The notes beneath the pieces are model-generated. The model was given only the letters and a program-made list of their open reading frames with translations, was not told where the DNA came from and did no database searches. A program made the position numbers and the translations under genes. A DNA stretch of 5,351 nucleotides. Origin: an uncultured Solirubrobacteraceae bacterium. Lineage in GTDB: Bacteria; Actinomycetota; Thermoleophilia; Solirubrobacterales; Solirubrobacteraceae. Below, piece after piece: positions 1 through 5,078 of this stretch. Every line of letters starts with the position of its first letter. Position 1 is the first letter of the stretch. The DNA is taken from contig CADCVT010000382.1 in the NCBI GenBank assembly GCA_902806215.1, positions 1 to 5,351 of the forward strand, given 5' to 3'.

Positions 1-20
1 ACACGACGCTCTTCCGATCT
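1..20 (+). other. Illumina sequencing adapter remnant (artefact)
   Basis: Bases 1-20 (ACACGACGCTCTTCCGATCT) equal the last 20 bases of the standard Illumina TruSeq/universal read-1 adapter. Insert DNA normally follows directly after the final GATCT, and here GC-rich coding sequence in a good reading frame starts at base 21. This is therefore untrimmed library adapter at a contig end, not genome. The winged-helix frame stays open through it (reading TTLFRS), so an automatic annotation could wrongly add these residues to the first protein. Confidence 0.97.
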
Positions 21-905
21 GTCGTCCGCGGCGCGATCCACGCGATCGCGCCCGGCGACTTCGCGCTCCTCGGGCGCGCGCTGGTCTCGGACGACGACAA
101 GGAGCTCGGCGCGCAGCTCGGCCAACAGGTCCGGCGCCTCGCGTCCGAGCACGCCATCGCCCCGACCGAAGCGCTCGAGGAGGTGACCGCGGCGACGCTC
201 GACGCACTGGCCGAGAAGGGCAGCCTCGACAAGAACGGGCTGCACGACGCGCTGCGCCAGCGTGTCGGCGAGGACCTCATGCCCTGGTGCAAGGGCTGCA
301 AGAGCCACCACGTCGCGCCGATGCTGTGGCGCTACGCGACCATCCGGGCGGGCGCGCGGCTCGACGCTGACCGGCGCTACGTCCGCGCGGACCCCGGCCC
401 GTCACCGGCCGCGAGCGACGCCGTCTACCGCTTCCTGCGCTTCTACGGCCCGGCGACGCCGGCAGACTTCGCCGAGTGGGGCGGGATCGGCAAGCCACAC
501 GCCAAGCGCCTGTGGAGCGAGGTCGAGAGCGACCTCGCGGAGTTGCAGGTGGAGAAGAAGGTCGCGTGGGTCGCGCGCGAGGACACCGCCGCGCTCGAGT
601 CGCCTCCGGAGGCCGAGGGCATCCGCCTCCTCCCGCCCGGCGACCCCTACCTGCAGAAGGTCAACCGCCCGCTGCTCACGCCCGACGCCGAGCTGCGCAA
701 GCGTCTGTTCCGCCCGGTCGCCAGCCCGGGCGCGGTGCTGCGCGACGGACGCCTCGCCGGCCTCTGGAGGGTCAGGGACAACCGCGGTCGCACGGAGATC
801 ACGGTCGAGCCGCTCGACGGCCTCACGCGTGCCGAGATCGACGACGAAGCGAACCGCGTCGCGCAGCTTCGCGACGCCGAGCAGGCGACGGTCCTCCTCG
901 CCTGA
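21..905 (+). CDS. Winged-helix DNA-binding protein, HTH_42 / AlkZ-YcaQ family (5' truncated)
   Basis: This is the 3' part of a gene whose start lies beyond the contig end; 294 residues are visible and the stop is TGA at 903-905. The GTG at 183 is internal, because coding continues upstream in frame to base 21. Family-typical features are the RGAIHAIAPGDF stretch near the cut, a helical middle with YRFLRFYGPATPADFAEW (a winged-helix segment), and the C-terminal series PGDPYLQ, PDAELRKRLFRP, PGAVLRDGRLAGLWR, EANRVA. HTH_42 proteins include Streptomyces AlkZ and E. coli YcaQ, DNA glycosylases that unhook interstrand crosslinks. Their catalytic Q-x-Q or Q-x-D motif lies near the N-terminus, in the missing part, so glycosylase activity cannot be judged; many relatives are uncharacterised. 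A C-x2-C-x2-H-H cluster is encoded at 288-311. No promoter is visible because the 5' end is lost. Confidence 0.86.
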   Translation, partial: VVRGAIHAIAPGDFALLGRALVSDDDKELGAQLGQQVRRLASEHAIAPTEALEEVTAATLDALAEKGSLDKNGLHDALRQRVGEDLMPWCKGCKSHHVAPMLWRYATIRAGARLDADRRYVRADPGPSPAASDAVYRFLRFYGPATPADFAEWGGIGKPHAKRLWSEVESDLAELQVEKKVAWVAREDTAALESPPEAEGIRLLPPGDPYLQKVNRPLLTPDAELRKRLFRPVASPGAVLRDGRLAGLWRVRDNRGRTEITVEPLDGLTRAEIDDEANRVAQLRDAEQATVLLA

Positions 906-929
906 ACCGCCCCGAGCGGCCACTAGTCT
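902..929 (+). promoter_or_regulatory. Probable promoter of the MOSC gene, leaderless type
   Basis: A TAGTCT box at 924-929, within CACTAGTCT, fits the actinobacterial -10 pattern TAnnnT and ends 8 bases before the ATG at 938. That puts the expected transcription start at or next to the start codon. No Shine-Dalgarno sequence is present in 906-937. The only -35 candidate is weak: CTGAAC at 902-907, 16-bp spacer, 3 of 6 matches to TTGACA, overlapping the stop codon of the upstream gene. Support comes mainly from the same box in the same place before two other genes here. Confidence 0.55.
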
Positions 930-937
930 GGACCGCG

Positions 938-1615
938 ATGCCGTCGGGAACCGTCCTCTCGCTCAACCGCTATCCCGTCAAGTCGATGGCGGGCGAGCCC
1001 GTCGACGAGCTCGAGCTGTTCGCGCACGGCGTCCGCGGCGACCGGCAGCAGGCGCTGACCTGGCGCGACGGGCGACGCCTCACCGCGCGCGCCGCACCGC
1101 GGATGCTCGCCTGGACGGCACGGTCCAACGGGACGCAGCCGATCGTCACCGACCCCGCGGGACGCGAGTGGCGGTGGGACGAGGAGGGCCTCGGCCGCGC
1201 CATCAGCGAGGACCTCGCCAAGGAGGTCGAGCTCGCCGACGACGAGCGGCTGATGCAGGACCTCCCCGACTCCGTCCTCGTGACGTTCCAGCCGACGTTC
1301 GAGCGCCTGGCCGAGGAGCTCGCGACCGACCTCGACCTGCGGCGCTTCCGCACCAACGTGCACGCGACGATCGACGCCGAGCCGTTCGCCGAGCTCGACT
1401 GGGAGGGCCGCCGGATGACGATCGGCGACGCCGAGCTCGAGCTGCTCCATCCGTGCGTCCGTTGCGCGATGGTCATCCGCGATCCCGACACGCAGGAGGC
1501 CTGGCCGCAGCTCCTACGTCATCTGCACAACGACCATGCGTCCATCTTCGGCATCAACGCCCGGCCGGTCGGGGAAGCCGTCATCCATGTGGGCGATCCG
1601 ATTGAGGTGAGCTGA
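938..1615 (+). CDS. MOSC-domain protein (mARC/YcbX-like molybdenum-cofactor binding fold)
   Basis: A 225-residue protein. The N-terminal beta-barrel signature is LSLNRYPVKSM at residues 7-17, followed by GVRGDR at 31-36. The C-terminal MOSC core has RFRTN at 136-140, HPCVRCAMVIRDPDT at 171-185 and VHVGDP-like VIHVGDP near the end. In the mARC and YcbX proteins a cysteine in the equivalent position ligates the molybdenum cofactor; Cys173 or Cys176 would serve here. Relatives reduce N-hydroxylated compounds or move sulfur/molybdenum cofactor groups; the substrate here is unknown. It is shorter than YcbX (about 370 residues) and has no ferredoxin domain, so an electron donor would be separate. 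The ATG at 938 is chosen because the conserved N-terminus starts just after it and a -10 box sits just upstream; the frame is open further upstream only by chance. The next gene starts 3 bp after its stop. Confidence 0.93.
   Translation: MPSGTVLSLNRYPVKSMAGEPVDELELFAHGVRGDRQQALTWRDGRRLTARAAPRMLAWTARSNGTQPIVTDPAGREWRWDEEGLGRAISEDLAKEVELADDERLMQDLPDSVLVTFQPTFERLAEELATDLDLRRFRTNVHATIDAEPFAELDWEGRRMTIGDAELELLHPCVRCAMVIRDPDTQEAWPQLLRHLHNDHASIFGINARPVGEAVIHVGDPIEVS
1604..1610 (+). promoter_or_regulatory. Shine-Dalgarno site of the small membrane protein gene
   Basis: GAGGTGA lies 8 bases before the ATG at 1619 and inside the last codons of the MOSC gene. It supports the small ORF being a real, translationally coupled second gene. 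It also contrasts with the SD-less starts of the MOSC, MarR and secreted-protein genes. Confidence 0.7.
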
Positions 1616-1618
1616 CGA

Positions 1619-1819
1619 ATGCAGCCCTGGGACTGGTTCGCCGTCCTCGCCGCGTTCGCCGCGGTCGGCTGGTTCGTCAAGGTCATGCTGACGGGTGACG
1701 ACGAGCGTCACGAGGAGGAGGCCAACCGCACCTTCTTCGACCAGCACGGCCACTGGCCCGACGAGGATCCGTCGGCCGCCATCAAGCCGCCGAAGGCTCC
1801 TCCTCCGCCCGCGGCGTAA
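1619..1819 (+). CDS. Small single-span membrane protein, unknown function
   Basis: A 66-residue protein, not recognised as a named family. It begins MQPWDWF and has one hydrophobic segment at about residues 7-24 (FAVLAAFAAVGWFVKVML). A charged stretch (GDDERHEEEANR) follows, then FFDQHGHWPDEDP at 39-51, and a proline-rich end (KPPKAPPPPAA). The HGHWPDE block looks like a conserved motif of short actinobacterial proteins, but this is from memory. No cleavable signal is evident, so it is probably a membrane anchor with a short cytoplasmic tail. The start is supported by a GAGGTGA site and a 3-bp gap after the MOSC stop, which suggests cotranscription. Its last 38 bp overlap the 3' end of the opposite-strand MFS gene. 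It could be a chance ORF, but the SD, spacing and membrane-protein layout argue against that. Confidence 0.72.
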   Translation: MQPWDWFAVLAAFAAVGWFVKVMLTGDDERHEEEANRTFFDQHGHWPDEDPSAAIKPPKAPPPPAA

Positions 1820-3029
1820 GCTTCGAGAGCAGCGGGATCGTCGCCAGCACGCACACGCTGGCGACCACGAAGATCACGCCGTAGCCGCGGGTGTCCTCGA
1901 ACAGCCCGTCGTCGAGCAGCGCGATGCAGAGGCCGGCCGCGATCGGGCCGCTCAGCAGGCCGAGTCCGCGCGACACGCCGAACAGCGCTGAGCCCGCGCC
2001 GTGGTCGCGCGGCGGCAGCAGCTCCATCATCAGCGCGAACGGCAGCGTCATCACGGTCACCGCCGCGATCCCGCCCGCGAGCACGACCGGCATCAGCCAC
2101 ACCGACTGCGAGAACGCCGGCGTGAGCAGCCCGAAGCCGTAGACGGTCAGCGACACGACGAGCACGCGCCGCGTGCCGTACCGGTCGCCGAGCCAGCCGC
2201 TGAGCGGCGCGGCGATCAGCGCCGCGACGACGACCAGGCCGAGCGCCAGCGACGCGAACTCCGTCGGCTTGTCGAGCCCGACCGTGAGGAACAGCACGAC
2301 GAACGCGCGCAGCGCCGCCAGGGCCGCCTCCCACAGCGCGTTGCACAGCACGAACCACCGCAGGCGCGGGTCGCGCAGGAGCCTGCGCACGGACCCCACG
2401 TCCTTCGAGGCGTCGTGTCCCTTGCCGTGGGACGCGACCCGCCGCCGGACGATCATCGCGAACACCGGCGTCACCGCGAGCATGACCACGGCCGCGAGCA
2501 GGAACGGCGCCCCGCGCCACACCGCCAGCAGCGCCGGGCCGCCGACGAACGCCAGGCCGAGCCCGATGCCGCGCCACGACCCCTGCGCGCCCTGCGCCCT
2601 GCCCGAGTGCTCGTCGTCGACGAGGTCGGGATAGAGCGCGAAGTACGCGGTGATGTAGATGAAGTAGGCGACCTGGAAGAGCGCGATCCAGATCGCCAGC
2701 ACGGCGAGCAGCCCGCCGACCGCCATCAAGGTCAGCGCGACGACGCCGAGCACCCCCGCGAAGCCCACGAACGGCAGCCGCTTGCCGATGCGGTCAGACC
2801 ACGGCCCGACGATCAGCGGCACGAGGATCGCGAAGAGACCCTCGATCGCGATGAGCGCGCCGGTGCCCGCGGGACCGGCGGATCGCGAGAGCACCACCGG
2901 CAGGAGCCCGGAGACCGTCGTCGAGGCCAGCGACAGCGCGAACGCCGGGAGCCCCAGCGCCCACAGGAAGCGTGTGCTCAGAGACCTGCCCCGCGAACGG
3001 TTGAGGTTGGCAACGATCTCGTCATGCAA
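1782..3029 (-). CDS. MFS transporter, possibly SLC45/GPH-like
   Basis: A 415-residue inner-membrane protein with about 12 hydrophobic segments, the usual MFS length. The motif-A loop between helices 2 and 3 is GPWSDRIGKRLPF (residues 75-87), and its repeat in the second half is GWLGDRYGTRR (278-288). A long polar central loop (about 195-225) separates the halves. The segment FALYPDLVDDEHSGRAQGAQG (130-150) and the RLPF after motif A recall SLC45/sucrose-symporter-like and GPH carriers more than typical drug exporters; the substrate is unknown. The start is TTG at 3029-3027, chosen because GGAGAG lies 5 bases upstream and the N-terminus reads MHDEIVANLNRSRGRSLSTRF before helix 1. The nearby ATG is in another frame. 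The gene is divergent from marR with 14 bp between starts, so the MarR protein probably controls it. Its stop lies inside the small membrane gene. Confidence 0.93.
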   Translation of the reverse strand: MHDEIVANLNRSRGRSLSTRFLWALGLPAFALSLASTTVSGLLPVVLSRSAGPAGTGALIAIEGLFAILVPLIVGPWSDRIGKRLPFVGFAGVLGVVALTLMAVGGLLAVLAIWIALFQVAYFIYITAYFALYPDLVDDEHSGRAQGAQGSWRGIGLGLAFVGGPALLAVWRGAPFLLAAVVMLAVTPVFAMIVRRRVASHGKGHDASKDVGSVRRLLRDPRLRWFVLCNALWEAALAALRAFVVLFLTVGLDKPTEFASLALGLVVVAALIAAPLSGWLGDRYGTRRVLVVSLTVYGFGLLTPAFSQSVWLMPVVLAGGIAAVTVMTLPFALMMELLPPRDHGAGSALFGVSRGLGLLSGPIAAGLCIALLDDGLFEDTRGYGVIFVVASVCVLATIPLLSKLTPRAEEEPSAA

Positions 3030-3036
3030 CTAGTCT
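3007..3036 (+). promoter_or_regulatory. Probable marR promoter, leaderless type
   Basis: TTGGCA at 3007-3012 matches TTGACA at 5 of 6 positions. An 18-bp spacer separates it from TAGTCT at 3031-3036 (within AACTAGTCT), a TAnnnT-type -10. The box ends 7 bases before the marR ATG at 3044, so the transcript is probably leaderless, and no Shine-Dalgarno is present. The -35 box lies in codons 6-8 of the MFS gene. The spacer holds a perfect 10-bp palindrome, ACGATCTCGT (3013-3022), and GTTGGCAAC (3006-3014) overlaps the -35. Both are possible, unproven, parts of a MarR operator. Confidence 0.65.
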
Positions 3037-3040
3037 CTCC
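3035..3040 (-). promoter_or_regulatory. Shine-Dalgarno site deciding the TTG start of the MFS gene
   Basis: On the minus strand GGAGAG (3040 to 3035) is followed after 5 bases by TTG at 3029-3027. It is the only good ribosome site near the 5' end of this frame. It overlaps the last two bases of the marR -10 box on the other strand. The MFS promoter must therefore lie further into marR, where I see no clear TAnnnT box in the first ~75 bp. Confidence 0.6.
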
Positions 3041-3043
3041 ACG

Positions 3044-3481
3044 ATGGCAGACGCGCAAGCCAGCTCGGCCGCCCACGAGGCGTGGGAGCTCCTGACCGAG
3101 GTCATGATGGGCCAGCGCAGTCGCATGCTCGCGATCGCGTCGGAGTTCGACCTCGCGCCGGCGCAGGTGATGGCGCTGAAGTCCATCGAGCCCGGTAGCC
3201 CGAAGCCGATGTCAGAGCTCGCGACGCTCATGCGCTGCGACAACTCGAACATCACGGGGATCGTCGACCGCCTCGAGGCCCGCGGGCTCGTCGCCCGGCG
3301 CCCCGGGGACCGCGACCGCCGCGTCAAGATGCTCGAGGTCACGCCCGAGGGCGAGGAGCTGCGGCGCCAGCTCCACGGCCGTCTGAGCCGGCCGCCCGAG
3401 CCGCTCGCGTCGCTCGGCGAGGAGGACGCCCGCGCGCTGCGCGACATCCTCGCCCGCGCCCTCGGTCGCAACGACGACTGA
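3044..3481 (+). CDS. MarR-family transcriptional regulator
   Basis: A 145-residue protein, normal for MarR. Helix 1 dimerisation region is about residues 8-33. The winged helix-turn-helix runs from about 35 to 100: the positioning helix includes MSELATLM (56-63), the recognition helix is CDNSNITGIVDRLEARGLV (65-83), and the wing is RRPGDRDRRVKMLEVTPEG (85-103) with the family's D-R-R pattern. The C-terminal helices, up to ALRDILARAL, complete the dimer interface. MarR proteins bind palindromes as dimers and usually let go on binding a small ligand or on oxidation; Cys65, at the start of the recognition helix, is the only cysteine. The divergent MFS gene 14 bp away is the likely target along with the regulator itself. 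The ATG at 3044 agrees with the -10 box spacing. Ligand unknown. Confidence 0.95.
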   Translation: MADAQASSAAHEAWELLTEVMMGQRSRMLAIASEFDLAPAQVMALKSIEPGSPKPMSELATLMRCDNSNITGIVDRLEARGLVARRPGDRDRRVKMLEVTPEGEELRRQLHGRLSRPPEPLASLGEEDARALRDILARALGRNDD

Positions 3482-3489
3482 CGCTGCAC

Positions 3490-3518
3490 TGGACTCCGGG
3501 GCCTTGGCGCACTAGCGT
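3490..3518 (+). promoter_or_regulatory. Probable promoter of the secreted-protein gene, leaderless type
   Basis: TAGCGT at 3513-3518 (within CACTAGCGT) fits TAnnnT and ends 6 bases before the ATG at 3525. TGGACT at 3490-3495 matches TTGACA at 4 of 6 positions with a 17-bp spacer. No Shine-Dalgarno precedes the ATG. All of this sits in the 43-bp gap after marR, which suggests separate transcription from marR; I see no terminator hairpin with a T-run there. Confidence 0.55.
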
Positions 3519-3524
3519 CATCCA

Positions 3525-5075
3525 ATGACCCGGATCGTCCTTCTCCTGGCGGCGCTGCTCGCGTTCGCCCTCCCCGCCGCCGCGCAGGCCGGCCCCCAGT
3601 TCACGATCGGCCAGGGCAGGGGCCCGCACATCGTCATGGCGCCCGACGGCACCACCGCGCGCGCCGTCTGGAACGACGACGTCGCCAAGCAGATCCACTT
3701 CTGCTCGATCCCGCGCGGCGCGACGGCGTGTACCAACGAGCGCACCTTCGCGATGCCGCCGGGCGCGAGCAGCCCTGGGCCTCCCTACGTCGTCAACGCC
3801 GGCGGCGACAAGATCCACATCGCGCAGCAGGACTTCGCCGGGGGCAACGCGTTCCTCTACACCTCGCTCGACGGCGGCCTCAACTGGGGCGCACCGGAGA
3901 AGGTCTACGACCCGAACAACGACATCGGCCTGGGCCAGCAGGAGCCGATCTTCGACTCGAGCGGCGCCGAGCTGATCTTCCCCAGCGGCGGCAAGTACAT
4001 CTACTCGGCCAAGACCGACGCGACCGAGAAGGACAAGACCGACGTCGCGGTGCTGAACACGAGCGGCGTCGAGGACCTGCGCGACCTCCACGTCGCGCGC
4101 GACGCGGGCTCGGCCCTCGTGGCGCTCGCCCACAACGGCAAGCAGATCGTCTTCTATCGGTCGGCCGGCGGCGACCCGAGCGTCGAGCCGAGCTGGGAGG
4201 CGGCGAAGTCGCTCGGTCAGGGCGACGACGCGCGCCTGGCGAGCGCCGGCGGCGCGACGCCGTGGATGATGGCGACGGTCGGCGACGTCGGCGCCAAGCG
4301 CGTCGAGGTCCGCCAGTGGACCGGCACCACGTTCGGCGCCCCGAAGGTGCTCGCCCAGGAGCAGGGCGTCATCAACGACATCACGATCAGCGGCGCGGCG
4401 ATCGGCGCCATCTGGCGTGACGACGGATCGGCGACCGACCGCATGCGCTTCGGCGTCTCGACCGACAACGGCTCGACGTTCGGCGTGTCGACGATCGTGC
4501 TCGAGGACTCCGTCATGGCGTCGATGGACCTCGCGCTCGGCGGCGACGGCAAGGGCTTCGCCATCTTCGAGGGCAGCGGCGACACCGGCACCGGCGCGAA
4601 GAGCATGATCAAGGTCGCGAGCACCGACACCGTGGCCGAGCCGACCCCGCCGGGCACCGGCGGCGGCGGGACGACCGCGCCGCCGACGACGCCGGTGGTG
4701 ACGCCGAAGCCGGGCACGACGAGCACGACGCCGCTCGCCGTCGGGCGCACCGTCAGCGCCCGCGTCCCCGGCGCGACGCTCAGTCTCGGGCTCCCGCGCG
4801 GGTGCATCCCGGCCGGCCGGCCGTTCGTGGCGCGCCTGACGTTCAAGAAGCAGCGGCGCAAGGGCAGCGTCTTCGTGAAGGTCACGAGGACCGACTTCTA
4901 CGTGGGCACCAAGCGGCTGAAGATCGACCGCAGGTCGCCGTTCACCCAGATCCTGCGGATCCCCAACCCGCGCGCCGGGCGCAGCTACAGCTTCCGCGCC
5001 CGGGCGTTCATCAAGGTGCGCCGCGGAAAGGCTCCGAAGAAGTCGATCCGCGCGACGCTGAAGGTCTGCGGCTAG
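3525..5075 (+). CDS. Secreted Asp-box (BNR/sialidase-like fold) protein with basic C-terminal module
   Basis: A 516-residue exported protein. The signal peptide is MTR plus a hydrophobic core, with a likely cut after AQA at residue 22. Residues about 25-368 look like a beta-propeller: two Asp-box motifs, S114-x-D116-x-G118-x-x-W121 and S312-x-D314-x-G316-x-x-F319, plus blade-like strands such as ARAVWNDD and GAIWRDDG. Asp-boxes are structural, and no sialidase catalytic set is recognisable, so enzyme activity is not claimed. Cys60 and Cys69 could form a disulfide. A Pro/Thr/Gly linker spans about 372-403. The tail (about 404-516) is a beta-rich domain bounded by Cys427 and Cys515; residues 431-516 hold 27 Lys/Arg against 2 Asp and no Glu. 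Similar tails, as I recall them, end many Solirubrobacterales exported proteins and may bind the cell surface. The ATG is supported by the upstream -10 box and the signal peptide. Function unknown. Confidence 0.9.
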   Translation: MTRIVLLLAALLAFALPAAAQAGPQFTIGQGRGPHIVMAPDGTTARAVWNDDVAKQIHFCSIPRGATACTNERTFAMPPGASSPGPPYVVNAGGDKIHIAQQDFAGGNAFLYTSLDGGLNWGAPEKVYDPNNDIGLGQQEPIFDSSGAELIFPSGGKYIYSAKTDATEKDKTDVAVLNTSGVEDLRDLHVARDAGSALVALAHNGKQIVFYRSAGGDPSVEPSWEAAKSLGQGDDARLASAGGATPWMMATVGDVGAKRVEVRQWTGTTFGAPKVLAQEQGVINDITISGAAIGAIWRDDGSATDRMRFGVSTDNGSTFGVSTIVLEDSVMASMDLALGGDGKGFAIFEGSGDTGTGAKSMIKVASTDTVAEPTPPGTGGGGTTAPPTTPVVTPKPGTTSTTPLAVGRTVSARVPGATLSLGLPRGCIPAGRPFVARLTFKKQRRKGSVFVKVTRTDFYVGTKRLKIDRRSPFTQILRIPNPRAGRSYSFRARAFIKVRRGKAPKKSIRATLKVCG

Positions 5076-5078
5076 CGC

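Noticed and set aside
476..937. N-terminal extension of the MOSC protein to 476
   Set aside because: The extension is off-frame translation of the winged-helix gene. The MOSC N-terminal motif begins just after the ATG at 938, and a -10 box sits at 924-929.
262..1605. Long forward reading frame (447 residues) across the winged-helix and MOSC genes
   Set aside because: Its product is Arg/Ala/Ser-rich low-complexity sequence, typical of an off-frame shadow in GC-rich DNA; the two recognisable proteins occupy the other frames.
3029..3034. ACTAGT palindrome at the marR start (also at 922-927) as a regulator-binding site
   Set aside because: The third copy of the box reads ACTAGC, so the palindrome is not conserved; a -10 promoter element explains all three.
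2001..3095. Long forward frame (364 residues) opposite the MFS gene
   Set aside because: The product is Arg/Glu/Gln/Pro-rich with no domain pattern, while the minus strand encodes a clear MFS transporter with motif A twice.
3482..3524. Intrinsic terminator after marR
   Set aside because: The gap contains only weak GC complementarity and no T-run; its clearest signals are promoter elements of the next gene.
4636..4740. Repetitive GC-rich stretch (acgacg/ccgccg runs) as a DNA repeat or CRISPR-like element
   Set aside because: It has no regular repeat unit and stays in frame; it encodes the Pro/Thr/Gly linker of the secreted protein.
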